64,000 nt of DNA from Duganella sp. 1411 (GTDB taxonomy: Bacteria; Pseudomonadota; Gammaproteobacteria; Burkholderiales; Burkholderiaceae_D): positions 1,426,001-1,490,000 of the forward strand of contig NZ_JAFICD010000001.1 in the NCBI RefSeq assembly GCF_017833525.1, written 5' to 3'. A program made the position numbers and the translations under genes. Every line of letters begins with the position of its first letter. Within the stretch, counting starts at the first letter, position 1. The notes under the pieces are model-generated. The model searched no databases. It saw only the letters and a program-made list of their open reading frames with translations, and was not told where the DNA came from. Below are positions 22,929 to 31,177 of the stretch, one piece after another.

Positions 22929-24557
22929 TCAATTCCTGATCGAGGCCAGCCGCAGGCGCACCACGCGCGGCGAGCCCGGTTGCTGTGGGGAGTTCGGCTC
23001 CTGACCCTCGTCGAGTTTGAACATCGCCACCGCCTCCGACAGGTTCAGCGCCTGCCGCTGCAGGCCGGTGGACGCGGCGGCCGCCTGGCGCACCAGCGCC
23101 AGATTCTGCTGCGTCACCTGATCCATCTCCAGGATCGCCATGTGCGCGCCCTGCAGCTCCTCCGCGTTCTCGGCGCTGGCCTCGCTGATCTGGCCGATGA
23201 TGTCGCCCACCTTCTGCACCGAGGCGACGATCTCCGCCATGCTGTCGCCAGCCTCCTCCACCGAGCGCGCGCCGCCCTCGATCTCGGCCACCGACTCGGC
23301 GATCAGCGCCTTGATCTCGTGCGCCGCCGTGGCCGAGCGCTGTGCCAGCGACAGCACGTCGCTGGCCACCTGCGCGAAACCCTCGCCTTGGGCGCCGGCG
23401 CGGGCCGCCTCCACCGCCGCGTTCAGGGCCACCAGATTGGTCTGGAACGCCAGGCCGTCGATCACGCCGACGATATCGACCACCCGGCGCGAACTGCCGC
23501 GGATGGACGCCATCGTCACCACCAGCCGCTGCACCACGCTGCCGCCGCGCACCGCGAAATTGGTGGCGCAACGCACCAGCTGATTGGCCAGTTCGGCGTT
23601 GTTGGCGGTGCGCGCCACCGTGGAGCTGAGCTCGCGCATCGCGCCGCTGGTCTCGCCCAGCGAGCTGGCCTGCTTTTCGGCGCGCTGGGTCAGGTCGGCG
23701 CTGCCCTGGGCGACCGAGCGCGAGGCGGTATCGATCGACTGGGCCGACGCCAGTATCGTCTTGAGCGTGGTGTTCAGATTGCGGATGCTGGTGTCGAGCG
23801 CGCGCGACGTCTCGGAGATCTCGTCGCGGCCATACACCCGGTTCTTCACCGTCAGGTTGCCCTCGGCCAGATCGATCGCCGCCGCGCCGATCTCGCGCAC
23901 CTCCTTGAGCAGCGCGTTACGCACCACCATCGTCACCAGCAGCGACAGCACGATCGACACTGCCACCATGATCGGCATCCACACCGACACGCTGGTGAAC
24001 TCCGATTCGGCCTCGGAGAACGCCCGTTCGCTGAGCGACTGTTCCAGCTTGGAGAGCTCCTCGAGCCGCTGCGACACCACGTCGAACGCCCGCTCGGCCT
24101 TGAACATGGCGTTGGCGGCCATCGAGTGGTCGGCGATTCCCAGCTCGATGACGTCGGCGACCGCCTTCACGTACTGGGCGTGCGCCGCCTGCGACTGCGC
24201 CACGAAACGGCGCTCGGCCGGATTCGATTGGGTGACCATCTCCAGCTGCGCGAACTGGCGGTCCAGCACCGCGTGGCGGTTGTGGATGCCGCGCACCAGC
24301 GCGTCGACGCGCGCGGTGGCGAAGCTGGCGTTGATCCAGGTGAGCAGCTGGTAGATTTCGGTGTGGGCGCGGTTGGCGCCGGCCACCAGGTCGGCGGTGG
24401 CCTTCAGGCGCACCGCGCGCTGCTGCACCATGTTCTCGAGCGATTGGTTTTGCCGCACCATCCCGAGATAGGCGCCCGCCGACAGGACGATCAGCAGGAT
24501 CAGCACCACCCCGGGCGCCAGCAGCAGTTTGGGACCTATACGCAGTTTGCTAAGCAT
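22929..24557 (-). CDS. Methyl-accepting chemotaxis-like protein with divergent tip
   Basis: A 542-residue receptor: membrane helix 1 (about 11-31), periplasmic helical sensor (about 35-190), membrane helix 2 (about 193-212), HAMP (about 212-265), signalling domain. The hairpin tip (360-407) keeps AFQTN and [11 protein letters not shown] but then reads AQGEGFAQVASDVLSLAQRS. Compared with the E. coli Tsr tip this changes E391 to A, R394 to E, V398 to Q, E402 to D and R404 to L, several of which contact CheA or CheW. There is no C-terminal CheR tether. It starts 14 bases after a secreted Cache-like gene. It may signal weakly, to a different kinase, or not at all. Confidence 0.88.
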   Translation of the reverse strand: MLSKLRIGPKLLLAPGVVLILLIVLSAGAYLGMVRQNQSLENMVQQRAVRLKATADLVAGANRAHTEIYQLLTWINASFATARVDALVRGIHNRHAVLDRQFAQLEMVTQSNPAERRFVAQSQAAHAQYVKAVADVIELGIADHSMAANAMFKAERAFDVVSQRLEELSKLEQSLSERAFSEAESEFTSVSVWMPIMVAVSIVLSLLVTMVVRNALLKEVREIGAAAIDLAEGNLTVKNRVYGRDEISETSRALDTSIRNLNTTLKTILASAQSIDTASRSVAQGSADLTQRAEKQASSLGETSGAMRELSSTVARTANNAELANQLVRCATNFAVRGGSVVQRLVVTMASIRGSSRRVVDIVGVIDGLAFQTNLVALNAAVEAARAGAQGEGFAQVASDVLSLAQRSATAAHEIKALIAESVAEIEGGARSVEEAGDSMAEIVASVQKVGDIIGQISEASAENAEELQGAHMAILEMDQVTQQNLALVRQAAAASTGLQRQALNLSEAVAMFKLDEGQEPNSPQQPGSPRVVRLRLASIRN

Positions 24558-24570
24558 GACAATTGGCCAT

Positions 24571-25008
24571 TCAGTGTTTGTAGATGCCGGCTTCCAGCGC
24601 CACGTCGCCCACCCGCAGCACGTAGGTGCTCTTGGGTGCGACCTTGCCGGTTTCCGGATTGCGGAATTTGTAATCGACCCAGCCCTTGCCCCGGCCCCTG
24701 GCCACCGCCACCATCTCGTGGCGGAAAGCCTTGCCGTCGGCGTCCGGCACGTCGAGGAAATCCTTGCCGATCAGCGCGGTGGTGGGATGGGCGATGGTGA
24801 TGCCGCGCAGGTCGCGCATCGCCAGATACAGCGAGCCGTGGTAGAACATCGGGTCCTTGCGGTTGATGCGCGCGATCATCTCCTCCTTGCCATAGGTTTT
24901 GATGAACTGCGCCCCTTTTTCGGCCAGCGCGACGGCATCCTTTTCGCAAGGCTCGGCGTGGACCGACAAACAGCTTAACAATGTGACGATTCCGAATATG
25001 GCGCGCAT
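24571..25008 (-). CDS. Secreted single-Cache-like sensor protein
   Basis: A 145-residue protein with an N-terminal signal peptide (MRAIFGIVTLLSCLSVHAEP, cleavage near residue 18). The body resembles a small single-Cache fold: KEEMIARINRKDPMFYHGSLYLAMRD, then HPTTALIGKDF, and GKGWVDYKFRNPETGKVAPKSTYV. Cache domains bind small ligands outside the cell. There is no membrane anchor beyond the signal peptide, so it is probably periplasmic. It lies 13 bases upstream of the divergent chemoreceptor gene on the same strand and probably shares its transcript, suggesting a ligand-binding partner. GGGGGAAAA precedes the ATG. Confidence 0.78.
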   Translation of the reverse strand: MRAIFGIVTLLSCLSVHAEPCEKDAVALAEKGAQFIKTYGKEEMIARINRKDPMFYHGSLYLAMRDLRGITIAHPTTALIGKDFLDVPDADGKAFRHEMVAVARGRGKGWVDYKFRNPETGKVAPKSTYVLRVGDVALEAGIYKH

Positions 25009-25120
25009 GATTTTCCCCCGCAGGTAACATGCTGTAATCTACGCCCCGTACCCCCACGCAATCTTGCGCTGTCTCAACTCGGCGCCAGCGCTACCAATAA
25101 ACAACAGGAAACAAGCACCC

Positions 25121-25459
25121 ATGATGAAACCCACAACCAAGGCGGCGCTGGTGTCGGCGCTGATTTTCCCCGGCTTGGGGCATCTGGTGTTGAAACGGCC
25201 GCTGCGCGGCTGTCTGTTCATCGTGCCGGCGCTGCTGGCCGTCGGCTTCCTGCTGCGCACCACGCTGACGCTGGCCAGCGCCCTGGTCGACGAGATCAAC
25301 AACGGCACGCTGGCGATCGACCCGATCCAGATCATCGCGCGGATCCACGCCTCCGGCGTCGACAACGCGGCCGCCAACGCGGCCTCGCTGGTGATCGTGC
25401 TGTGCTGGGTCGGCTCGGTTGCCGACGCCTACTGGCTGGGACGGCGCGGACAGGCGTAG
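25121..25459 (+). CDS. Small inner-membrane protein of unknown function
   Basis: A 112-residue protein with three hydrophobic segments (about 8-25, 30-50 and 88-106), a GLGHLVLKRPLRG loop and a C-terminal DAYWLGRRG. The GxGH ... RG loop recalls small membrane proteins near TM2-type families, but I cannot place it. ATG 25121 is followed directly by another ATG; AGGAAA is about 12 bases upstream. It is divergent from the Cache gene. Confidence 0.65.
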   Translation: MMKPTTKAALVSALIFPGLGHLVLKRPLRGCLFIVPALLAVGFLLRTTLTLASALVDEINNGTLAIDPIQIIARIHASGVDNAAANAASLVIVLCWVGSVADAYWLGRRGQA

Positions 25460-25515
25460 AATCGGACGGCGCTCCCGCGCTTCGAGGTCCAATCCATCAC
25501 AGAAAAGGATACGCC

Positions 25516-25944
25516 ATGAGACAGCCGCCGCCCGTCCGCCGCCGCCGCCCCAAGATTCAGTTGCTCCTGCCGATAATGCTGCTTGCCGCCAGCGTGGTGA
25601 CGGCGACCGCGCTGGCGCAAGCGCCGGGCATCCGCCGCACCGTGATTCAAAAGGGAGAGGTCTCGGTGCCCGGCCGCGAGGCGGTCGTGGTCCGCGTCGA
25701 ACTGGATAAGGGCGCAACGGCCGGGCGCCATTCGCACCCGGGCGATGAAATCGGCTACGTGGTGGAGGGCGAAAGCGACTTGCTCGTCGACGGCGAGGAC
25801 CCGCGCCGCATCAAGGCCGGCGAATCGTTCATCATCCCGGCCGGCACCGTGCACGACGCCGTCAACGTCGGCGCCGGCATGGTCAAGGTGGTCAGCGTGT
25901 TCGTGGTCGAAAAGGGCAAGCCGCTGGCGAGCGCCGCCAAGTAG
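25516..25944 (+). CDS. Periplasmic cupin-domain protein
   Basis: A 142-residue protein with a basic N-terminus, a signal peptide ending near ALAQA (about residue 36), then a single cupin barrel. Both cupin motifs are visible: GRHSHPGDEIGYVVEGE (His, His and Glu as metal ligands) and IPAGTVHDAVN (last His). Small exported cupins of this type occur in many proteobacteria but have no single known function. AAAGGAT precedes the ATG. It is 56 bases downstream of the small membrane protein. Confidence 0.83.
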   Translation: MRQPPPVRRRRPKIQLLLPIMLLAASVVTATALAQAPGIRRTVIQKGEVSVPGREAVVVRVELDKGATAGRHSHPGDEIGYVVEGESDLLVDGEDPRRIKAGESFIIPAGTVHDAVNVGAGMVKVVSVFVVEKGKPLASAAK

Positions 25945-25957
25945 CGCTCCCGCCTCG

Positions 25958-27385
25958 TCAATCGGCCAGGCGGCCGACGGGGAACGCCGGTGGCAGCATT
26001 GTGACCATGGACCGCCACTGTACCCACAGCGCCAGGAAGGTGCCGGCCGCGATGACGCCGGCCGGCATCAGCCACGGAAAATCGGGATGGCGGTGGTTCA
26101 TCGCGACAAACAGCGCAAACGTCACGACCAAGGCCACCGCCCAGCCGATGACGATGCGATTGGGGCGCAGCCGCGCGTAATCCGGCAGCAGGAGGCAGGC
26201 CAGGGGCAACGTCAGCGAGGCCAGCGCCAATGGGTAGGCGCGCGGTACCAAGCTGCCGGTATGCGCCATATCGATGCAAACCAAACCGGCCAGCGCCACC
26301 AGCCAAATCCGCGTAAAGCGCCACAGCAAGGCCCCGGCGAACACGCGGTTGAAGTCGCGCGCCGGCGGCGCCGCCGGCGCCAGTCGATACAACGCCTGCT
26401 CCCCGGCGCGGGCGCCAGCCACCGTCAGCACGGCGAAGGTGTACGACTGGACCGACCACAGGATCGAGATTTGCAGCAGGTGGTAGCCGGGCAGCCAGCC
26501 GAAAAACCTGAACTCGGGAGCTTTCGCCAGCAATGCCCCAACCGCCACCGCCGAAAAAGCCACCATCGAAAAGAGCTGCCATCCATCGTGCACGCCCGTT
26601 CCCAGCGCGTGCAGCATTTTGCGGCCCGGCGCCCCCGGCCGCGCGCTGTCTCGACGCAAGGCGCCCGCGTAGCCCGCGCTCCAGAAGCGGCGGCGTTTGC
26701 GCGCCCGCAGCGCGGCGCCTTCCGCCCCGGGCGTGCGCCACATCTCGATCCGGTCCTGCGAGGCGAAGTGCCGGTCGCCTCCGCGCGGCAGAGCCCATTT
26801 CAGCCCGAGTGCCAACAACGCAATGCCGAGCGCGATGCCGAGCGCCGACAGCGCGGGCTCGCTCAAGGCCGACACCAATGCGGCCAGCCGGTCCAGCCAC
26901 GCTTCGGGCAGCAGCTTGGAAAACCACCAGCTGGCCACCGGCAGCGCGGCCGCCAGCGGGAAGCGCTGCGCCAACAACAAGAACGGGAACAACAGGCCCG
27001 CGCCCGCCAAGGCCAGGCCGAAATGGCCAAAAAACAGGCTGGTCACGCTTGCCAGCACCACGCTGGAGGCGACCGCCAGCACCACGCAACAGGTTATCAG
27101 GCGCCGCCGCAGATGCGGCACCAGGCAGGCGTTCGCCGGATGGTTCTGGCGCGCGGCGCTGACCACGAAGGTGCCGCCACACATCATCAACAGTATCAAC
27201 AGCGCCAGGCAGCAAAAAGCATCCCCCACGGCGGCGCTGTGCATGACCGCGCGTGAAAACCAGAACACGGCGGCGGTGGCGGCGCCCAGGATGCCGACCA
27301 AACGCGCCAGCGAACGCCGCGCGGGCGCATCCCCAATCAGCTGATGGAACAGCGGCATGTAAGCGCGCAGGACGCCGGCGCTCAT
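25958..27385 (-). CDS. ABC transporter membrane component (large, poorly conserved)
   Basis: A 475-residue membrane protein with about ten to twelve hydrophobic segments. It overlaps the stop of the upstream ATPase gene by four bases, which makes it the likely permease partner. I recognise no specific motif; it is not a standard importer permease because no EAA loop is seen. ABC systems paired with YtrA-type GntR repressors are generally exporters or cell-envelope stress pumps. The substrate cannot be inferred. Confidence 0.65.
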   Translation of the reverse strand: MSAGVLRAYMPLFHQLIGDAPARRSLARLVGILGAATAAVFWFSRAVMHSAAVGDAFCCLALLILLMMCGGTFVVSAARQNHPANACLVPHLRRRLITCCVVLAVASSVVLASVTSLFFGHFGLALAGAGLLFPFLLLAQRFPLAAALPVASWWFSKLLPEAWLDRLAALVSALSEPALSALGIALGIALLALGLKWALPRGGDRHFASQDRIEMWRTPGAEGAALRARKRRRFWSAGYAGALRRDSARPGAPGRKMLHALGTGVHDGWQLFSMVAFSAVAVGALLAKAPEFRFFGWLPGYHLLQISILWSVQSYTFAVLTVAGARAGEQALYRLAPAAPPARDFNRVFAGALLWRFTRIWLVALAGLVCIDMAHTGSLVPRAYPLALASLTLPLACLLLPDYARLRPNRIVIGWAVALVVTFALFVAMNHRHPDFPWLMPAGVIAAGTFLALWVQWRSMVTMLPPAFPVGRLAD

Positions 27386-28257
27386 TTGGTCACCTCGACG
27401 AACAGGTCTTCCAGGTTCAGGGTTTCGACCCGCAGGCCGGGGCCCGCGCGCAGCGCCGCCGCCTCCGCGTCCGTCAGACGGGCCAGGATGGTGGCGCCGC
27501 CGTCGGGGCCGTGGTGGCGCCGGATCTCGTCGCCAAAACGCAGGCCGGCCAATGCCGCGGCGGTTCCCGTGACGCGGTGCGCGCTTTCGAGCAGCTCGTC
27601 GAGCGGCGCCTGCAAGGTGATCTTGCCCCCCTGCAGAAACGCCACGTCCAGCGCCACCCGCTCCAGGTCCGACAGGATGTGGGTCGAGAAGATCACCGTC
27701 GTATCGCGCTCGATCACGTCGTCCACCAGTTCATGCAGGAAGTCGCGGCGGCCCACCGGATCGAGGCTGGCGACCGGCTCGTCGAGCACCAGCAGCCGCG
27801 GGTCGTGCGCCAGCGCGCGGATGATCGACAGGCGCTGCTTCTCGCCGCCGGACAGCTTGCCGATCCGCTGCTGCGCCGACTGCCCGTCCAGGCCCCAGCG
27901 CCGCATCAGGCCCGCCACCTTGGTGGCGTTCCAGCGCGGATACAAGGCCTTGAAGTAGTCGAGCATCTGCACCGGCGTCATCCACTCGAACAGGTCCGAC
28001 TTCTGCGGCACGTAGCCGATTTGCGCGCGCACGGTGTCGCTCAGGTCCGTCACCCGCTCGCCGAACAAGGCGGCGGTGCCGCTGTCGGCCTCGCGCAGGC
28101 CGAGCAGGCAGGCCAGCAAGGTCGATTTGCCGGCGCCGTTGCGGCCCAACAGGCCGATCACCTTGCCCGGTTCGATGGTCCAGTTCACACCTTGCAGCAC
28201 CTGCTGTCCGCCGAACGATTTGTGCAGGCCGGCGACATCGACGATGGATGATTTCAT
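27382..28257 (-). CDS. ABC transporter ATP-binding protein
   Basis: A 291-residue ATPase with Walker A GRNGAGKST (about residues 38-46), the Q-loop, the signature LSGGEKQRL, Walker B LLVLDEPVASLDP and the switch His in STHILSDLERV. It has about 80 extra residues after the nucleotide-binding fold, as in YtrB-like and CcmA-like exporters. The start overlaps the GntR stop by three bases and its own stop overlaps the permease start, making a tight three-gene operon. Confidence 0.93.
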   Translation of the reverse strand: MKSSIVDVAGLHKSFGGQQVLQGVNWTIEPGKVIGLLGRNGAGKSTLLACLLGLREADSGTAALFGERVTDLSDTVRAQIGYVPQKSDLFEWMTPVQMLDYFKALYPRWNATKVAGLMRRWGLDGQSAQQRIGKLSGGEKQRLSIIRALAHDPRLLVLDEPVASLDPVGRRDFLHELVDDVIERDTTVIFSTHILSDLERVALDVAFLQGGKITLQAPLDELLESAHRVTGTAAALAGLRFGDEIRRHHGPDGGATILARLTDAEAAALRAGPGLRVETLNLEDLFVEVTK

Positions 28258-28652
28258 TGTTCTTCCTTGAGGATTTTTTTAAAAAGGGCGAGGACGGTGT
28301 CGGGATCGAGTTCGAGCTGGCGCGCCTCGGCCGCCGCCCGTTGCAAGGTGGGACGCAGCAGGTCTTCGCGCCCGCCCCGGTTGCGCGCCTGCGCCGGGCG
28401 CTCGGCCACCAGCATGCCGATGCCGCGCGCGCGCGACAGCACGCCCTCGGTTTCCAGCATGTTGTAGGCCTTGGAGACGGTCATCGGGTTGACGGCCAGC
28501 GCCAGCGCGACTTCGCGCACCGACGGCAGCACGTCGCCGGGCGCCAGCACGCCGGCGGCGGCCAGCCGGCGCGTTTGCTCGATCAGTTGCCGGTAGATCG
28601 GGTCCGACGAACCGACGGCGATCGTAAATAATGTGGCGGTATGGGCGGTCAT
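28254..28652 (-). CDS. GntR-family regulator (YtrA subfamily)
   Basis: A 132-residue regulator with an N-terminal winged helix: DPIYRQLIEQTRRLAAAGVL, PGDVLPSVREVALALAVNPMTVSKAYN and LETEGVLSRARGIGMLV. The short helical C-terminus (about 50 residues), without a large ligand domain, places it in the YtrA group, which typically represses its own ABC operon. The upstream palindrome at 28680-28699 is a plausible operator. I chose ATG 28652, which gives the usual YtrA N-terminus; the upstream extension crosses the palindrome and is not likely to be translated. Confidence 0.9.
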   Translation of the reverse strand: MTAHTATLFTIAVGSSDPIYRQLIEQTRRLAAAGVLAPGDVLPSVREVALALAVNPMTVSKAYNMLETEGVLSRARGIGMLVAERPAQARNRGGREDLLRPTLQRAAAEARQLELDPDTVLALFKKILKEEQ

Positions 28653-28679
28653 CGATCGGTGTATGGCTTCATGTATTGG

Positions 28680-28699
28680 TGTATTAGTCGAATAATACA
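28680..28699. promoter_or_regulatory. Palindromic candidate operator of the GntR/ABC operon
   Basis: TGTATTA (28680-28686) and TAATACA (28693-28699) form a perfect inverted repeat with six bases between, 27 bases upstream of the GntR start. YtrA-type repressors bind AT-rich dyads at their own promoter, so this is the obvious candidate. The palindrome also contains TATTAT/TAATAC sequences that could serve as a -10 box. Confidence 0.55.
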
Positions 28700-28750
28700 T
28701 CAAACCGCAAAGCCGTGCGACGAAATTTCGCCGACGGTAAAATCGCTGGC

Positions 28751-28990
28751 TTATTGCTTGTCCTGGTTTTTGAGGGCGCCGCGCACATTGGTGGCGACCA
28801 GGCACAGTTGCAGCGCAATCAGCGCGTAGGCCTGGTCGTGCAGGCCCCACGCCACCCACAGCGCATTGCTGGCTAGAAAGCACCAGAACCCGACTTTGCG
28901 CCGGGTGTGGTGGGACGACGCCACCAGCCACGCGGCCAGCACCGTCACCGCCATCGCCGGCCACTGCAAAAGATTGATCCAATCTGTCAT
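28751..28990 (-). CDS. Small membrane protein, three to four helices
   Basis: A 79-residue protein with hydrophobic segments at about 8-22, 31-47 and 52-68. The pattern KVGFWCFLASNALWVAWGLHDQAYALIALQLCLVATNVRGA, with its Asn/Trp-rich helices, is similar to small PnuC/SemiSWEET-like membrane proteins, but this is a resemblance of pattern only. I chose ATG 28990 rather than GTG 28996. It stands alone between divergent genes. Confidence 0.6.
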   Translation of the reverse strand: MTDWINLLQWPAMAVTVLAAWLVASSHHTRRKVGFWCFLASNALWVAWGLHDQAYALIALQLCLVATNVRGALKNQDKQ

Positions 28991-29131
28991 GGGCACAGCT
29001 TATGCGGGGCGGCGCCCGGCCTATGTGCGTTAGTTCACGGCCGCCGCGATTTGCCTCGGCACCAGCGCGCCATGCGCGGTACGCGCTGCATATAATGCAA
29101 GAAAACTGGAACGGACACGGGAGTTGAAAAC

Positions 29132-29593
29132 ATGTTCGATATGGAATTGCCTTGGTGGGAATTCGTCTTGCGCGCCAGTATCGTGTATGTCGCCTTGCTC
29201 ATCATGATGCGGTTTTCCGGCAAGCGCACGGTCGGCCAATTCACGCCGTTCGACCTGCTGGTTGTTATGCTGCTGAGCGAGGCGGTATCGTCGTCGCTGT
29301 CCGGCGGCGACGACTCGATACCGGGCGCCTTGATCCTGGCGCTGACGCTGATCGTGCTGAACGTCGCGATCGCGGTGGCCACCTCGCGCAGCGAAAAAAT
29401 CGCCGCCATGGTCGACGGCGAAGCGGTGCTGCTGGGGCGCGACGGCAAGGTGTTCCAGGACGCGATGCGCCGCAACCACGTGGCCAAGGGCGACGTCGAC
29501 CAGGCGCTGCGTGAGGCCAACTGCTCGCAGGACAAAATGAAATGCATCTTCCTCGAAGCGAACGGCCAGATCACCGTCCTCCACGACGAATAA
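29132..29593 (+). CDS. DUF421-family membrane protein (YetF-like)
   Basis: A 153-residue protein with membrane helices at about 10-30, 40-55 and 63-83 and a small soluble C-terminal domain. The conserved family signatures are visible: FVLRASIVYVALLIMMRFSGKRTVGQFTPFDLLVVMLLSEAVS. Functions of DUF421 proteins are largely unknown. GGGAG precedes the ATG. It is 16 bases upstream of xthA, so the two may be cotranscribed. Confidence 0.87.
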   Translation: MFDMELPWWEFVLRASIVYVALLIMMRFSGKRTVGQFTPFDLLVVMLLSEAVSSSLSGGDDSIPGALILALTLIVLNVAIAVATSRSEKIAAMVDGEAVLLGRDGKVFQDAMRRNHVAKGDVDQALREANCSQDKMKCIFLEANGQITVLHDE

Positions 29594-29609
29594 ACCAACA
29601 AGGAGCACC

Positions 29610-30395
29610 ATGCGCATCGCCACCTTCAACGTCAACGGCATCGGCAGCCGCCTGCCCGCCCTGCTCCAATGGCTGGCCGAAAAACAGCCGGACGCCGTTT
29701 GCCTGCAGGAGCTCAAGGCACCGCAGGAGAAATTCCCCGAAGCGGCGATCAACGAGGCCGGCTACCAGGCCATCTGGCACGGCCAGAAAAGCTGGAACGG
29801 CGTCGCCATCCTGGCGCGCGGCGTGGCCCCAATCGAAGTCGGACGCGGCCTGCCGGGCGATCCGGACGACGAGCAAAGCCGCTACATCGAAGCGGTGGTC
29901 AACGGCGTGTTGATCGCCGGCCTGTATCTACCGAACGGCAATCCCGCGCCCGGCCCCAAATTCGACTACAAGCTGCAATGGTTCGAACGGCTGATCACGC
30001 ACGCCGCGCGCCTGCTCGACAGCGGCACGCCGACGGTGCTGGCGGGCGACTTCAACGTCATGCCCACCGAGCTAGACGTCTACAAGCCGGAGCGCTGGGT
30101 CGACGACGCGCTGTTCCGGCCGGAGGTGCGCGAGGCGTTCCACCGGCTGGTCGCGCAGGGCTGGACCGACGCGCTGCGCACCATGCATCCGGGCGAAACG
30201 ATCTACACGTTCTGGGACTACTTCCGCAACGCCTATGGCCGCAACGCCGGCCTGCGCATCGACCACCTGCTGCTCAGTCCCGACCTGGCGCCGGCGTTGA
30301 AGGCGGCCGACGTCGACCGCGACGTGCGCGGGCGCGAAAAGCCCAGCGACCACGCGCCGGTCTGGATCGAGCTCGATATCGACGGGGGCAAGTGA
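29610..30395 (+). CDS. xthA: Exodeoxyribonuclease III (AP endonuclease)
   Basis: ExoIII cleaves abasic sites and degrades one strand of duplex DNA during base-excision repair. The 261-residue protein has the catalytic residues in place: Asn7 (FNVNGI), Glu34 (LQELK), GDFNVMP with the Asp/Asn pair, and the C-terminal SDHAPVW with the general-base His. AAGGAGC precedes the ATG. The stop overlaps the next gene by one base (TGATG). Confidence 0.95.
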   Translation: MRIATFNVNGIGSRLPALLQWLAEKQPDAVCLQELKAPQEKFPEAAINEAGYQAIWHGQKSWNGVAILARGVAPIEVGRGLPGDPDDEQSRYIEAVVNGVLIAGLYLPNGNPAPGPKFDYKLQWFERLITHAARLLDSGTPTVLAGDFNVMPTELDVYKPERWVDDALFRPEVREAFHRLVAQGWTDALRTMHPGETIYTFWDYFRNAYGRNAGLRIDHLLLSPDLAPALKAADVDRDVRGREKPSDHAPVWIELDIDGGK

Positions 30396-31177
30396 TGGAA
30401 CAGGAACCGAAACGCGAACAGAAATGGCCTGATCACATTTGGCTGGTGCGGCACGGCCAAAGCGCCGGCAATGTCGCGCGGGACGCGGCCGAAGCGGCCT
30501 CGCACCTGCTGATCGACATCGCCGAGCGCGATGTCGACGTGCCCTTGTCGGAGCTGGGCCGGCGCCAGGCGGGCGCGCTGGGCGACTGGTTCCGCGCGCT
30601 GGGCCCGGACGCGCGGCCGACGGTGGTGCTGTTCTCGCCCTACGTGCGCGCCCACGCCACGGCGGGCGCGGTGCTCGACCGGCTCGGGCGCGAGGGCCTG
30701 TGCGCGGTGGTGGCCGACGAGCGGCTGCGCGAAAAGGAATTCGGCATCCTCGATCGCCTCACGCCGCTGGGCATCCGCGACAAATATCCGGAGTTGGCCG
30801 AGCAGCGCCAGCACGTGGGCAAATTCTATTTCCGTCCGCCGGGCGGCGAAAGCTGGTGCGACGTCATCCTGCGGCTGCGCAGCACGCTCGACACGATCAG
30901 CCGCGAATACCGGGGCGAGCGGGTGCTGATCGTCGCCCACCAGGTGATCGTCAACTGCTTCCGATACTTGCTGGAGCGGCTGGACGAGGAAGGCATCCTG
31001 GCGATCGACCGCATGGGTGACGTGCCCAACTGCGGCATCACCGAATACCGCTACGATCCCCGCGCCGGCAAGCACGGCAAGCTGGTGCTGGTGCAGGCCA
31101 ACTTCGTCGCGCCGCTGGAAGAAACGGGCACGCCGGTCACGCACCAGCCGGACATGCCGGCCGCCCCCAAATCATGA
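30395..31177 (+). CDS. Histidine phosphatase family protein
   Basis: A 260-residue phosphoglycerate-mutase-like enzyme. The catalytic RHG motif (residues 19-21) is in WLVRHGQSAGN, followed by PLSELGRRQAGALGDWF, and the second catalytic His is in VLIVAHQVIVNCFRYLLE. Substrates in the family range from phosphosugars to phosphoproteins; none is indicated. The start overlaps the xthA stop and its stop overlaps the nnrD start (ATGA), so the three are probably translationally coupled. Confidence 0.88.
   Translation: MEQEPKREQKWPDHIWLVRHGQSAGNVARDAAEAASHLLIDIAERDVDVPLSELGRRQAGALGDWFRALGPDARPTVVLFSPYVRAHATAGAVLDRLGREGLCAVVADERLREKEFGILDRLTPLGIRDKYPELAEQRQHVGKFYFRPPGGESWCDVILRLRSTLDTISREYRGERVLIVAHQVIVNCFRYLLERLDEEGILAIDRMGDVPNCGITEYRYDPRAGKHGKLVLVQANFVAPLEETGTPVTHQPDMPAAPKS

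Noticed and set aside
25745..27256. A 503-codon open frame antisense to the ABC permease
   Set aside because: Overlaps the real permease, which is coupled to the ATPase gene; product composition (Arg/Gln/His) is not protein-like.
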